Part shown: in pieces, positions 11,574 to 23,399 of the stretch
Position numbering within the stretch: the first letter of the stretch is position 1
How the letters are laid out: every line of letters starts with the position of its first letter
DNA from: Atherix ibis
Lineage: Eukaryota > Arthropoda > Insecta > Diptera > Athericidae
Length of the DNA: 64,000 bases
Assembly: GCA_958298945.1 (NCBI GenBank)
Contig: OY282606.1
Coordinates: 29,547,740-29,611,739 of the forward strand
Reading direction: 5' to 3'
The notes under the pieces: model-generated
Seen by the model: the letters and a program-made list of their open reading frames with translations, nothing else
Database searches by the model: none
What the model was told of the DNA's origin: nothing
Made by a program: the position numbers and the translations under genes

Positions 11574-11672
11574 ACTCTCCTACGCCAAATTTTAAATCGC
11601 CAAATAGCCGTATGGTCGTGGTACGAGTACTGTAAAGTGACTCTGGGTTCATGTCTAAAGCCCTTAAATAAA
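11574..11672 (-). repeat. dispersed repeat, copy 1 of 2
   Basis: About 90 bp aligns in the same orientation with 17026-17116, sharing CCAAATAGCC..A.GGTC.TGG and ATCTAA/GTCTAA..CCTTAAATA-like blocks. On the minus strand both translate to a similar short peptide (LDMNPESLYSTRTTTIRLFGD and LDMCQGPLQSAMTVRLFGD forms). I do not recognise the protein; it is probably part of another mobile element. Confidence 0.5.
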
Positions 11673-11689
11673 TGGTGTCCCAAAAATCA

Positions 11690-11968
11690 CGCAATAAAAA
11701 AATTGTGTCTCGGGCTGTATGGCATGTGGCACCATTTTATTGAAACCACATGTTGTCTTGGAATTTAGGCACAAAAAACTGGATTATCATGTCACGATAA
11801 CGAGCACTATTAACTGTTATTGCATGGCCAGTTGCATTTTCGCAGAAGAGTGATCCGATGATGCCTCCAACCCAAAATCTGCACCAAAAAGTAACACCTT
11901 GTGGATGCATTTGTTTGTCAACAATCACTCGTGGATTTTCTGAACCCCAAATGCGATAATTTTATCGA
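11690..11968 (-). mobile_element. Tc1/mariner-superfamily transposase, 3' half (split by LINE)
   Basis: The minus-strand translation gives SENPRVIVDKQMHPQGVTFW, then FWVGGIIGSLFCENATGHA, a TVNSARYRDMIIQFFVPK block and DNMWFQ...GATCHTARDT. This is the central and catalytic region of the dispersed transposase family of this window, here its best preserved copy. A stop interrupts the WFQQDGATCHTA block. The 5' half lies beyond the inserted LINE at 13435-13990. Confidence 0.8.
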
Positions 11969-13434
11969 TTAACCAAGCCTTCTTCCTCTTCTTTCCTTCG
12001 CCTCCTCAATTTTCCTTTTCCACGCTGGCCGATCTTTTGCTGCCGACTTGCAGATTTGTTCATGGGGTAGTACGCAAACATCTTTTCGGATTGCATCACA
12101 CCAACAGTTTCGTGGCTGCCCTGGTAGTCTCTTCCTATCTATCCGACCATTGAAGACCTTCTTGGGAATGCAGTTGTCGGACGTACATTGCACATGGCCG
12201 GCCCATCCAAGCCGCTGTAGTAAAATCTTTCTTTCAAAACGTCCGAGTAGATTTTCCGCTGTTTGCGTCACTGTCCAAGTTTCACCACCACAACTCAGGG
12301 GTAGTTCTGTACAATTCTAATTTCCTTTCTCTGTATACCTCCTTCGATCTCATTATCTTCGACAACGCATAGTAAGCGCTGTTGACTTTCCTAATCCTCC
12401 GCGTCACTTCTGCTGTTTCTGTGTTTGTACTGGTCAGAGTAGATCCTAGATAAATAAAGCTTTCTACTATTTCTATGTTGTCCTCAACAATTGTTAGGTT
12501 TTGTCCTGCTCTTCGGCCATTTCTGGTTACCAATAATGCCTTGGTCTTATCGATGTTAACTTTGCTATTTTTCCCTGGCAACTTTTTCTAGTTGGATATA
12601 AAATTCTCTGACGTTTGATTACAATTATCCCATTAAGTTTAGATCATCAGCATACCCTGCCATCTTCGATGACTTATACAGGAAAGTACCGTTCAGATCT
12701 GCCGGAATTCTATTGATCACATGTTCTAAGGTGAGGTTAAAAAGCATTGGCGCAAATCCGTCACGCCTTTGACGGAAGGGTCTGTGAGGATATTTTGAAT
12801 TCTGACCTGTGCACGTGTGTTCGCCATTGTTACCTTTTATTAGACTGGTGAGCTTTTCTGGTAAGCCTAGATGTTACCAGCATTTTTCCAGTACCTGCCT
12901 TAGCACAAATAATTGATCCGTTGTAGACAGTCCTGGCTTAAATCCTAATTGGTACTCTTCTATAGTTTGTTCAGCTTCTCTTTCTAGATATGTTTTCATG
13001 CCTAGAGTAGTGATATTCTATATTTTTTTAAATCTAACTTATCTCCTTTTTTGAAGATCGAACAAATAATAAACTTAACTGCTAATCCGTGGGTATTTTT
13101 CCTTCCATCCACACTTAAAGTATTATTAGGTGGCATGTTTTGCACAGGTTTTCTCATCCATAATGCACTAATTCAGCCGGAATATTATCAGCATAAGGTG
13201 CTTTGTTTTCTTTAAGTCACATGACGGTACTCTTCCCCTCTTCCAGAGTAGGTTGCCCAATAAATTCACTGTAGGGCCTCCAATTCTGCGGTGATCGTTT
13301 GTAGATTTTCTAGCTACATCTCTGGTGTATTTAATAGGCCTTTGAAATATTCCTTCCAACTACTTTTGATCGCATCTTCAGAGGACAACAGATTACCTTA
13401 GGCCTCTCTATATAGGTTTTACTTTAACCAAGCC
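11969..13434. repeat. 11-bp target-site duplication pair flanking a LINE
   Basis: TTAACCAAGCC occurs at 11969-11979 and again at 13424-13434, exactly flanking the LINE. Removing the LINE and one copy joins the host transposase codons (FHLDGLVN-type block) across the site, so this is a true insertion duplication. Confidence 0.88.
11980..13423 (-). mobile_element. RTE-like LINE, 5'-truncated, reverse transcriptase region
   Basis: On the minus strand the fragment reads through a LINE reverse transcriptase in order: LKENKAPYADNIPAELV (near 13210-13150), EYQLGFKPGLSTTDQLFVLR (near 12960-12900), FRQRRDGFAPMLFNLTLEHV, the catalytic YADDLNLMG block (near 12650), KVNIDKTKALLVTRNGRR, the YLGSTLTST block and finally RFERKILLQRLGWAGHVQ with a C-terminal basic tail. 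These C-terminal blocks fit RTE-type endonuclease/reverse-transcriptase elements. The endonuclease and 5' end are missing, as usual after incomplete target-primed reverse transcription. Several frameshifts and stops, for example near 12300, make it inactive. Confidence 0.85.
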
Positions 13435-13990
13435 ATCAAGATGAAAATGAGCCTAATCGCTGAAGATGATTTTGTTCAAAAAATAAGCATCCGCTTGTTC
13501 CATTTCTTGAGTCAATAGATCTTTGTAAGCATGAAGATGCAAGTTTTTCGTGAGCTGCAGATAGATTCTCGAAATATCCAATTCTTAACCACGGTGTTGA
13601 ATTGATATTCCTGGACTCTCAACAATACTCTCAAGAACGGCTTCGATGTTTTGTTGAAGGACAGCCAGAATGTTTAAGATCACTTATTGATCCAGTCTTC
13701 CTAAAGTTTTTAATTAATGTCTTCATAGACCATATTTTGTATGAAAATTGCGAACTGTAGCTGCCAAAGTTGCTGGCGTTGTTCTTTCATGTAGCGCTCC
13801 ATATTTAATTACTCTGAACTGGCAGCTGTCACACTTTTTTCCATTGGCAACACTTGTTTGTTCTTTCATGTAGAACTCCATTTTTAATACATGTAGCGCT
13901 CCATTTTTAATTACTCTGAGCTGTCAGCTGTCACACTTCTTTCTGTTGGCAACACTTTACCGCAAAAATGGCGCAAAATTTAATTCCCGC
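13435..13990 (-). mobile_element. Tc1/mariner-superfamily transposase, 5' half (split by LINE)
   Basis: Starting near 13805 the minus strand reads MERYMKEQRQQLWQLQ, resembling the MERYT.EQR start of this transposase group, and it reaches AHFHLDGLVK next to the LINE at 13435. The middle is degenerate. From 13800 to 13975 two near-identical units containing TAATTACTCTGA.CT..CAGCTGTCACACTT lie in tandem, probably the element's 5' noncoding end. Confidence 0.65.
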
Positions 13991-13994
13991 GCGT

Positions 13995-16495
13995 AGTTTA
14001 GAATAACTTATATACAATAACTATGCAAAAGACAATGTATCTACAATATGGTGCGTCAAAATTTAATCTTCAAAAACTACCTCAAAACCATCAAGTCATA
14101 CAAGAAAAATTTTCGCCAAATATATGAATAATTTATTATCCAATTTGTATCCAATTTTTTGTTATATTTTACAATTCTTGCAATTTTACGGAAAATTGCA
14201 AGAATTGTAAAATATAATTAAAAATTGGATACAATCAAAACAAACAAATTATTATATAAAACTAAATACATAATAAATTAATACGGGGTACATACTAAGA
14301 AATCTCAAATATTATTTATTGGAAAGTAAAGTTAAATAAAATATACTTTAAATACAGATTTTAATTAAATTTTTAATTTATTACATTTTATTGAAACTTT
14401 TCATTATATAAAAATTATAATATTTTTTAAATGGTTACTACGAAAATTCTTTAATTTTGGGCTGTAATGCGGCCATTACTTGATAGATATTGGTTTTTAA
14501 ATGCTCTAAAGTTTGAAAATTATTTGCGTAGTTTTACAAAAAATAAGTGTTAATATAGGTTTAAAGGAAAAAAAAGTACAACGGGCATTAAATCTCATTA
14601 TTTTGGAGGCCAATACACATCACAAAATCTGAAAATTACGCATCCTGGGAGCTTTTTGTACAATAAAGTCAAAACTTATTCTATTATATATAGTGTGTGG
14701 TACCATCTTATAGTTTTATATATGGACCAAGTTAAAATTTTTAATTTCAGAGTAAAAAAAAGTCGGTTAACATACAGCAATAATCTTCTCTTAAAGTGTG
14801 AAATGTGTTTACTGCAGAATTACCACTTTTGTGGAAAAGTTTTACATTTTAAACGCACTATTTGGAAATTTAATAATTGTGAATATAATATGACAATTTT
14901 ATTCTAATTTTATTATAAAAGAGAAAAAGATCTCAAGCTCTACCACCAAAAAATTACTGCTCATTTTAAGAACAATGTAACCTTTAAATTTAATTTGAAA
15001 ATTGAAATTCGAAAATCAAAGAAGAAAAACTTTTATGCATAGCCATTAGATGTGAAAAAAGTTTAATTGATTTTCAGATTGAGTTCCCATCCATGTCAAC
15101 ATTTTGATATACTTATAACTGTACGAGTATAATAAGAAGTATATTAAGATGAATTCACTATTAAAATAGATCATCTTATTTGTAATAATTCAGAACGATT
15201 GTATTCAATTATGCTCCAAGTTATCTTTTTGGCGTAGTCTAGTTGTTAAATGGAATTTCTTAGAAGCCAACGAATGGAAATGCCAAATCATTTCCCTTCT
15301 GTGTACTACTTGTCCATCAACTAAGGCGTCATGAACTCGTGAAAACTTCCAACAAAATTCACTTTGGTTTCATTAACACGAAACTAATAGTGCCAGCTCC
15401 AATATTCCGTTTTGTATCAGCTGACAACTATCGCCAATATAAATTCTACTGGAAATTGCTCCAAATGCAAATATGCAAATGTGTGCAAATTTTCTTAGAC
15501 ATTTCAGAAGTACTTTTTCCGAACAGTTTCACTCCAATTTGGCATTTGCTTGTGCAATTATTTTAATGAACTTTGATACATTTCTATTAGTGTTGACTTA
15601 GCTACAACAATTCTATTGGCAGCAATTGATAAAAATAATTACAAAAAAAAACCCAAGAAATAATATTCAAAACAATAGAAGAAAAAAAACAATTCATTTT
15701 TGGTTTAAGAGATTTCCAACATCAATTCCATTTGGTTCGAATAAAAGTTTACTGGTTGTTTCTTGGTTTCTTTAAGTTTCGATATCATACAAATCAACAG
15801 AAGCCTCTCCTCCACTCAACCACCAGCATTTATACTTTTATACTTGCATAATAATTACAATTTCGATTATTTATGATCATTTCAGTTAGAAATAATTGCA
15901 CGAACTTGTTTTGACTTTTAATCGATATTACACAAAAGGTAGCAGTAGTATTATTGGAAAATTTTAATTTATTTCCGAATCGATTCGTAATTAATTGCTA
16001 CCAATATTTTCTTACGCTGTGAATTTTTACTTTGAACTATTTTATATTTAAAATAATATTGACTAAATGATAATAATTTTAGAGCAATAAATTTTACTTA
16101 TTTGTGCAATGTAAATCTTTATGCAATCTGAATTAGTAAAAAGGAATATTTTTCCAATAATTCTGATTTGTTTAAAATTATTGCTAGAAGAATACTTCTA
16201 TATAGTTAGAGAAATGCCCTACCAATTTTCATTTGTTTTTTTTTTTATTATTGTTATTTAAGCCGAAAGTGTATCCAGATCTTATCCTTATTTACAAAAA
16301 AATATGATATCTTATTTATATTTGATTATATATAAATTTTAAATATTTGCATTTTCCGGTAAGTAAATCATAAACAAATAGCTAAAGAGTTATCCATAAA
16401 TAAACTGTAACAGATCATCTTCCCTTATAGGGTAGCTAAATATAACGCGGAACTGTGGCTATCCCAAACAGCAATTGACATTGTGACAAATATTT
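13995..16495. other. AT-rich spacer with one long hairpin
   Basis: No protein family was recognised. The main landmark is the inverted repeat at 14147-14232. A moderately complex stretch at 15180-15560 might be unique DNA, but its ORFs are short and unrecognised. Confidence 0.4.
14147..14232. repeat. long hairpin
   Basis: The 14162-14187 and 14192-14217 arms are 26-bp perfect reverse complements around the loop ACGG, and the pairing continues outward through GTATCCAATTTTT on the left and AAAAATTGGATAC on the right with a small bulge, giving about 40-bp arms. Confidence 0.9.
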
Positions 16496-16499
16496 CCAG

Positions 16500-16970
16500 C
16501 CAACGGAGCGCTATTATTTTTAAAAACAGCCTTGCCATCCTTAAAGCCTTTTGTAGCCCATCTACTGACCCAGTACTTGGCGCAATTCGTCATAGCCTAC
16601 TTAGCAATAGGAGTGTCGAGAGACGATGACTGGACCAATAGCGACACATTTTTGTCGACTCATTGGATAACCACCAATAAACTAGTCTATTCAACATCCA
16701 TACCGAAATTCTGGGCGCGGAAGCTCCTCATAATCCGGATTGGACATACTTCTCTCACTCACAACTTCCTTTTTGGTAGCACCAATCGTCCCTTATGTCA
16801 ATTCCTGTAGCACCCATTTCACTATCATCCATATTCTATATGAATGTCACATAACCAATAATTACTTTGCGAGCACGACTCCTACCATTGTGGAGCTTCT
16901 GGATCTAACAACTCCATTCCCCAGTCCCCTATTTCTATAACATACTAATCTGCTCCACAAAATATAACAA
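16500..16970 (+). mobile_element. LINE fragment: RNase H and C-terminal zinc knuckle
   Basis: The translation has SLAILKAFCSPSTDPVLGAI (an RNase H segment) and then RIGHTSLTHNFLF followed by CQF(C)STHFTIIHILYECH, which matches the RIGHTRLTH and C..C.....H.L.EC block found just after RNase H in I/jockey-type LINE polyproteins. Frames change several times, so it is a ruin. Confidence 0.65.
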
Positions 16971-17025
16971 AATTCTTACTATTCTATACTATTAACCACA
17001 CGGCCTATCTTTCAGATAGCTTCCC

Positions 17026-17116
17026 ATACGTACTACGAAGTCTCCAAATAGCCTCACGGTCATGGCGCTTTGAAGTGGCCCCTGGCACATATCTAAGGGA
17101 TCTTACAAATAACCAA
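17026..17116 (-). repeat. dispersed repeat, copy 2 of 2
   Basis: Aligns with 11574-11672, both at DNA level and as a minus-strand peptide ending RLFGD. The identity of the parent element is unknown. Confidence 0.5.
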
Positions 17117-17379
17117 ACAGACAACAAACTGCAACAGATCACATCTCCTCTCTGTGGCAGTCGATGGAAAAACTATTGGAATATGGTCGACAGATCCACA
17201 ACCTGTTCAGAATAATTGATTAGACTGACTAGGCTGACCATGAATAGTGTTTGAGAGGAGCCAGAGCAAAAGCGGCAGAATGATATTCACAGCCACTTAA
17301 CATTTACAATTATCTCCGGTAAGAAAACGCACTTTCATGTGTTCTCTTTCACCTAGCGCTGGAAAGTGATTCCTAACTC

Positions 17380-17880
17380 AGGCGTAAGCGTGAGGGGTAT
17401 CATCGTCATTAAGTTTGCCCAGCCCTCAGTATACGCCGACAACATCGACATTATGTGTCAATCAGAAAGAGGTGTACGAATGGCGTTCATCCAGATTGAG
17501 CCAGCGGCGAAAAATCTTGGGCTGTCCATAAATGAGAACAAAATCTTGGGCTGATAACAGAATCTATTTCAATCTATCCATAGTATCGAAGTATGTTAAC
17601 TGCTGTACAGGACACTAGTCTTGCCTTACGTATTCTTCGAAAATTTGGGCTCTCAGCAACAATCATTGCGAACTCTTATCCGCGTTCCGGAATTGGCTAT
17701 CCTCATGTAGAAAAAATTTTGTACTCCCAATTGAGGAGATCCTGAAACGTTACCACGACCACTCGATTATGTATAAAATTAAAAACGCAATAGGCCACAC
17801 TGACGTGTGGAATGACGGCAATAGCCACGATGCCAAAAACATGCTGGAACTGTCGGCGCGAACCCGGGACGTCTGAAGTT
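17380..17880 (+). mobile_element. LINE reverse transcriptase fragment
   Basis: An open segment reads VYADNIDIMCQSERGVRMAF then PAAKNLGLSINENK, which is the LINE reverse transcriptase catalytic block YADDIDI followed by the usual helix and GL.VNE.KT block. The second catalytic Asp is Asn here. Weak downstream similarity to the thumb and C-terminal part (SSKIWAL-like, then EILKRYHDH) continues to about 17870. Confidence 0.65.
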
Positions 17881-17884
17881 CTTT

Positions 17885-18845
17885 GCTTTATCAGGCCTAG
17901 ACCGTTTTCTAGGTTATGATGATGAATTTAAAAAAAAATGTGATGATATAATTCAAAATAAAATCATAAATGAATAGAAATTGTCAAGAAAACAAATATT
18001 CAAAGAAGTTTTTACAGGAATAACGTAGGTGATCTCAATTCTATCGCTGTCGCACCAGTAAACTTATATAATTTAAAATATTTTTACAAAATTTGAAATA
18101 TTTTTTTTTACAAGAATAAAATTATAGAACAAAAATATTAATCGGTAAGTCCAAACTGCTAATATTAGTCAGTTGATTGAAACTTTTAAATGAGCACATC
18201 TTGTTGGATCGTTTAATTTTTGATCAAATTTAATTAAATAGTCACTAATTAATATTGGCATTGCGAAAAAAAATTACATTTTTTGTGAAAATAATTTAAA
18301 TCTATAAAATAATCGACGATATCATTACACAGTTTGTTATTTTTTCATTACAATCACTTCAGTTGCCTTAGAATGGGCTTAGATGAAATTTTCGCACTTT
18401 TATTGGAACACTTTCAGATACTAGAACTAACAAATAGACTGACAAGCTGTCTATTGAAAATAACTATAATAAATCAATGAATGTACTCAGTAAATTCAAT
18501 TTCGATTTTTCCAAATAACTAAGAACCTGTAAGTATTTAAGATTGGCAAAAACACTATTAATTTTCCGTGTTTTTACATTTAATAAAATTACACTCGTAC
18601 AAGCAGAAGCATGGCAGTAGGTCAATCTATTCAGCAAAAAATTGTAAAAAAAAACGCCAAATTTTATTTTTTTATTACACTCGTTGTCAATTAAAAATTG
18701 TTGCTTTTTAGGTCGATAGATTCGTAATAGAAATGTGAAAATTGCAACAACAAAAAAACATTTTTAAAAAAATTTATAAAAAAATATCTTTTGGACACAT
18801 TTATCTAAATCATATACGTAAATACGAAAATAGAAAACAAATTGA
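17885..18845. other. AT-rich spacer
   Basis: No gene or element was recognised; there are several poly-A/T runs. Confidence 0.4.
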
Positions 18846-18849
18846 ATCA

Positions 18850-19120
18850 GCTACAAATTAAATATGTCAAGATCAAGCAAAAATCAAATCGAATTTTGCG
18901 AATGTTTTTTTATTCAATGTCAAAATCAATTTTATTTTCTTGTCGAAGAAAAAGATGTTTATAAAAACTTTTTGTAATAGAAAAATATTTATAATAGTAG
19001 ATGCCAACTTAGTGTGGTATTTATATTTTTATATGTAATGATTAATTTTGATTTAAGGAGTAAAGTGTCTTATCAACGCACTAGCGCTAATAGTTATCCA
19101 TTTTATGTTTGAAATTTTTT
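18850..19120 (+). repeat. dispersed repeat, inverted partner at 61558-61805
   Basis: About 270 bp pairs in opposite orientation with 61558-61805, sharing ATATGTCAAGATC.AGCAAAAATC, AATCGAATTTTGCGAATG, TCTTGTCGAAGAAAAA and TATAATAGTAGATGCCAAC blocks. No coding potential was recognised. It ends just before the mariner at 19128. Confidence 0.75.
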
Positions 19121-19127
19121 TACTATA

Positions 19128-20115
19128 CCAGGTGTATAAGCTTAAATCCGCTGTTTGGTCATAGATGGCGTGAGTAAGCGTATTAAGCTACCATGGACAC
19201 GCCATACTTTTTTTTATGAGTTTGACATCTGTCAACATTAATCAGTGCACATTGTCAGCAATTTCGTACAACATACATTTTTCCTTTGATAATCATGTCT
19301 AGTTTTGTGTCAGAAAAAGAGCATATGAGGAAAGCTCTGCTTTTCTGCTCCAATTTGAAGAAATCGGCTGCCGAAACGCATCGAATGCTTATGGAGGCTT
19401 ATGGTGATAGTGCTTTATCGGAAACAACATGCCGAGATTGATTTCGTCGGTTCAAAGACGACAATTTTGACTTGTGGGACAAGAAGCGTGAAAATCGGTC
19501 TAGGAAGATTGAGGACCATCAATTGCAGGCTCTTTTGGACGAAGACGATACCCAATCGCAAAAAATGTCGCGTAACAATTGGGTGTTACTCAACCAGCCA
19601 TTTCCATGCATCTGCGTTCCATAAGGAAGATTAAAAAGATCGGAAAATGGATGCCGCATGATTTGAACGATAGGCAGATGGAGCGACGCCAAAACACATG
19701 CAAAATCTTGCTCGCCATACAAAAAAGAAAGTCGTTCCTGCATCGGATTGTGACAGGCTATAAAAAGTGGATATATTTCGAGAATCCTAAACACAAGAAA
19801 TCGTGGATTGATCCCGGCCAACCATCAACATCTTCCCCAAAACCAAATCGCATCGGACGGAAAACGATGCTGTGCGTTTGGTGGGATCAGCAGGGTATCG
19901 TCTACTATGAGATGTTGAAACCTGGTGAAACTATCAATTCCCATCACTACCACCAACAACTGATCCAATTGCACTGTGCTCTGCATGAAAAAAGAACGGA
20001 TTATCAACAAAGACATGACAAGCTGATTTTCCTCCACGACAACGCACCATCGCACACCTCAAAAATGGTCCGAAACTTCTTCGAAACAGTAGCCCCTCCT
20101 GCTACCCCACGCTAG
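19128..20115 (+). mobile_element. mariner with CCAGGTGTATAAG end, 3'-truncated
   Basis: The 5' TIR CCAGGTGTATAAGC starts at 19128 after a TA. CCAGGTGTA-type ends occur in mauritiana- and rosa-type mariners. The transposase starts at ATG 19295 (MSSFVSEKEHMRKALLF), has TCRD(stop)FRRFKDD with Trp changed to stop, and is frameshifted near 19575. It continues open to 20115 through GVTQPAISMHLRSI (second helix-turn-helix), RIVTGYKKWIYF (first catalytic block, Asp lost), RIGRKTMLCVWWDQQGIVYY and KLIFLHDNAPSHTSKMVRNFF (second Asp). The sequence ends around LPHA, so the third Asp and the 3' TIR are missing. Inactive. Confidence 0.88.
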
Positions 20116-20371
20116 TTAGATACATTAATATATAAAATTGTTAAATATGAGGCTCTAGAAATCCTTAAGTTAATTTTATTAAATCCTTAAAACGAAAATT
20201 TATTGTCGGTTGTGAATTTTAGTTTGAAGTTGTCATTTGAAAATGAAGAAGCTGAGTTTCCGTTAATTCTGAGCGCTATTTCCATATGATAAATGACTTT
20301 TTTTGCCTCTACTTAAAGACTTTTATTTCAACTATATATAATTTTTACAAAATATGACCACATGCCTATTA

Positions 20372-21271
20372 TTGGGTTGTTCGGTAAGTAATTTTGTTAT
20401 TCTGGAAGGCCAGTTGAAGCTGATGAAGACACAATAAAGGTAATAATTGATACAAACCGGCGAATAACAACTCGTGAGATCGCTGAGATATTACATTTAT
20501 TGAATTCGACTGTTCATAATTATTTGAATCGGCTATGTTTAATCTCAAAGCTCGACATTTGGGTTCCTCATCTTTTTACGGAGAAAAATTTGTGCCGTCG
20601 CATTGACGTTTGTGATTTGCTTCTCAAACGCCAAGAAAATGATCCATTTTTGAAGCGTATCATCACAGGAAAGGAGAAATGGGTTGTCTACAACAATGTT
20701 AAGCGCAAAAGATCCTGGAGTAGAAAATATGTACCGGCTCAAAGCACTTCGAAAGCCAATATTCATCAAAAAAAGGTTATGGTATTTCTTTGGTTGGATT
20801 TCAAAGGAATCGTTTATTTTGAGATTCTACCGAGTAACACAACGATCCGAAGTATACTGTCATCAGTTCGACAAATTAAATGATTCACTTAAAGAAAAAA
20901 GGCCAGATTTGGTCAATAGGAAAGGTATAGTAATCCAACAGGATAATGCGAAACCACATACAAATTTGACCACTCGGCAAAAGCTTTAAGAACTTGGATG
21001 GGATATACTGCCATACCTACCACACTCTCTAGACCTAGAAACTGCCGACTATCATTTGTTCTGGTCTCTACAAATTTTTTTAGACGGTAAAACGTTTAAT
21101 TCAAATGAGGAAGTCAAAAATTACTTGGATCAGTTTTTTGCCAGCAAAAAACAAAAATATTATGAGCGTGGAATCATGCTACTGCCAGAAAAATGGTAAA
21201 GGGTATTGGGTCAGACTGGATAATATTTAACTGAATAAAATACTAATTCCCTATAAGAAAATCGTCTTTCA
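20372..21271 (+). mobile_element. mariner, TIR TTGGGTTGTTCGG, copy 2, deleted
   Basis: It begins with TTGGGTTGTTCGGTAAGTAA after a TA, then jumps at about 20400 to the coding block corresponding to SGRPVE, so some 300 bp of 5' UTR and first helix-turn-helix are missing. The transposase remnant reads through LISKLDIWVPHLFTEKN, IITGKEKWVVYNNVKRKRS, IQQDNAKPHT (second Asp) and, after a stop, ADYHLF (third Asp kept). The right end stops near TCGTCTTTCAT; no right TIR is present. Inactive. Confidence 0.88.
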
Positions 21272-23395
21272 TATGGCAAATTCTGGTTTTATTCCGCGTA
21301 ATATTCACACGACGTATAATTCCGAAATATATTGATGCCTATTGGTTTTGTAAGAGCCGAATTAAATCTAGAAATGTGCGAAAAAGTCGTGTGGATCGTG
21401 GTCAAAGTGGATCGTGTTTCTGCAAAAGTATTTTAGCAACCATTTTAGTAATTTAATATTTATTATATAATGAAAAAAAAACTGAACAAGATAATGCATT
21501 AAAACACATATCAAAATTTGAATAGAAAATATATTTTATGCAACTTTTCTTTTCATAGCACAACGAATACTATAATCTTATATAATCTGATCCAAAATTT
21601 CTACTAATTAATTTAAAAAATATAATTAAATTTGATTTTCACAAGTTAAATTCATCTTAGTTATAATTAATGGAAATTTTATTAATACTTTATCTGAATT
21701 TTTGTGAATATTATAAATCGATTGTTCTATAATTGCCAGAGGATACATTATATTAAAAAGCTCCACCATTCAGCTAGGCAAATTTTCTTATACTACTTTC
21801 AATATTTTATGTAAGAGAAAAATTTGATCAAAAGAAGAAAAAAAAAAGAAATTAGCAAATGTACAATATAAAAAAAAATTCAAACAAAATAATACATATT
21901 GAAAAATATTATTATAGTACATCACAGAGAATATGTAAAATGTGTTAAAATTAATGTTCAGTTTAGAAGTAATTTTCAACGTCGATTTTATACGGTCGAA
22001 TCTGGCCAATTGATTGGTGTGTGCATTATAATTAATCGATATTCAATAATGATTTATGATGTCCTCTATATTCAAGTTATCTGCCATAACATTGGTCTAC
22101 CCTAGCTATATTAAATATTCCACCCCCCCCTTCCCCCTGCATCCCTCAACAATATCATACTTTTGTTATGGTTAATTTTCATATCAACTTTATATTCTCT
22201 AATATATAATTCAGGCATCCAAATATTTTGAATACATTTATTTTCATAATTTTTCACACTTTAGATGAATTTTTGAAAAGTACAATAATTTCAGAATTAG
22301 ACCCTCCTCCACCCACTCTAATGTCCACCGATCCTATAAGCTTTCAGGGTCTACTATGTGCTATTAAAAATTTTACCTACTATTTTGGTTTTAATTTTAT
22401 ACAAACAACAACAAAACAAAAAATATTTTCATAATTGTTATATTTTGTATGCACTTCACAAAATATTCAAATTAAGGTCAATTGATTAGTGGTAATTAAA
22501 TTTAATTAATATACAACGCTGACATATCGGTACCAAAATGGATTATGGTAATTTTCTTTTAGCTAAAAATTATTATCTTCTAACATAGCCATTGTCTTTG
22601 TGGGTCTTTCATTATTATTTATCACAAGAAGCTCATGTACTCAATTATTTTAAACGATTTGTTTTCGCGTCGACAGTTGGTCGGTCAAATTGAAATTGTC
22701 AGGTATGAAAACGTACATACGAGTATATACTGCCATTCAATAACGTTCAGTTCAATTAAATTGAATCATTTGACTGCGTTCACGTACTGATGATAAATTT
22801 ATTCAAGAAATCAATTTAAATTTCTAATCGAAACAATGGCAGGCATATATGTAAGTGATAGAGACTTTTGTCTCTGATCACCTGCTGGCCAATTTTGAAC
22901 AATTTCCCCTTTAAACTACTCGTAATTGATTCAATCATTTAAATCATCATCATTTATATCGACTGAGGCGAATGTTTTGTATCTACACTGAACTATAATA
23001 TTGAAAATTTCAAAGCAAAAACCAAAAGGAACAATCTTTATATACTTTAACAATACGGTAATAAAATATCAAAAAAAAAACTAAAATCTAAATGAAAAGA
23101 CAACAATTTATTAAAAAAAGTTTGGTTATGTTGAATTCGAAAGAGCTTATGTACTTTAACTCATACTAGAATAATGACTCTTAATGATTTTTTCATAGTT
23201 TTTTTTTGTTGGTAAATTTACTGATAATGCAAATACAAAAATCTCTTTGAAATTTTAAAGTTAAGCTTTCTTTTGAAGAAAAAACCCGGCCAAAAACTAT
23301 TTCAATTCCTTGCGGGCTAATCGAGTTATATAAACTGCATTTTCTGCAATCAATTAATTTGATCAAACTTCTTTTAAATTTATTTTACATCAAAG
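21272..23395. other. AT-rich spacer with one more complex block
   Basis: No gene was recognised. A C-rich run lies at 22120-22140. The block at 22490-22930 is less repetitive and has several homeodomain-like TAAT/ATTA sites, so it could be unique regulatory DNA; this is a guess. Confidence 0.35.
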
Positions 23396-23399
23396 TAGT

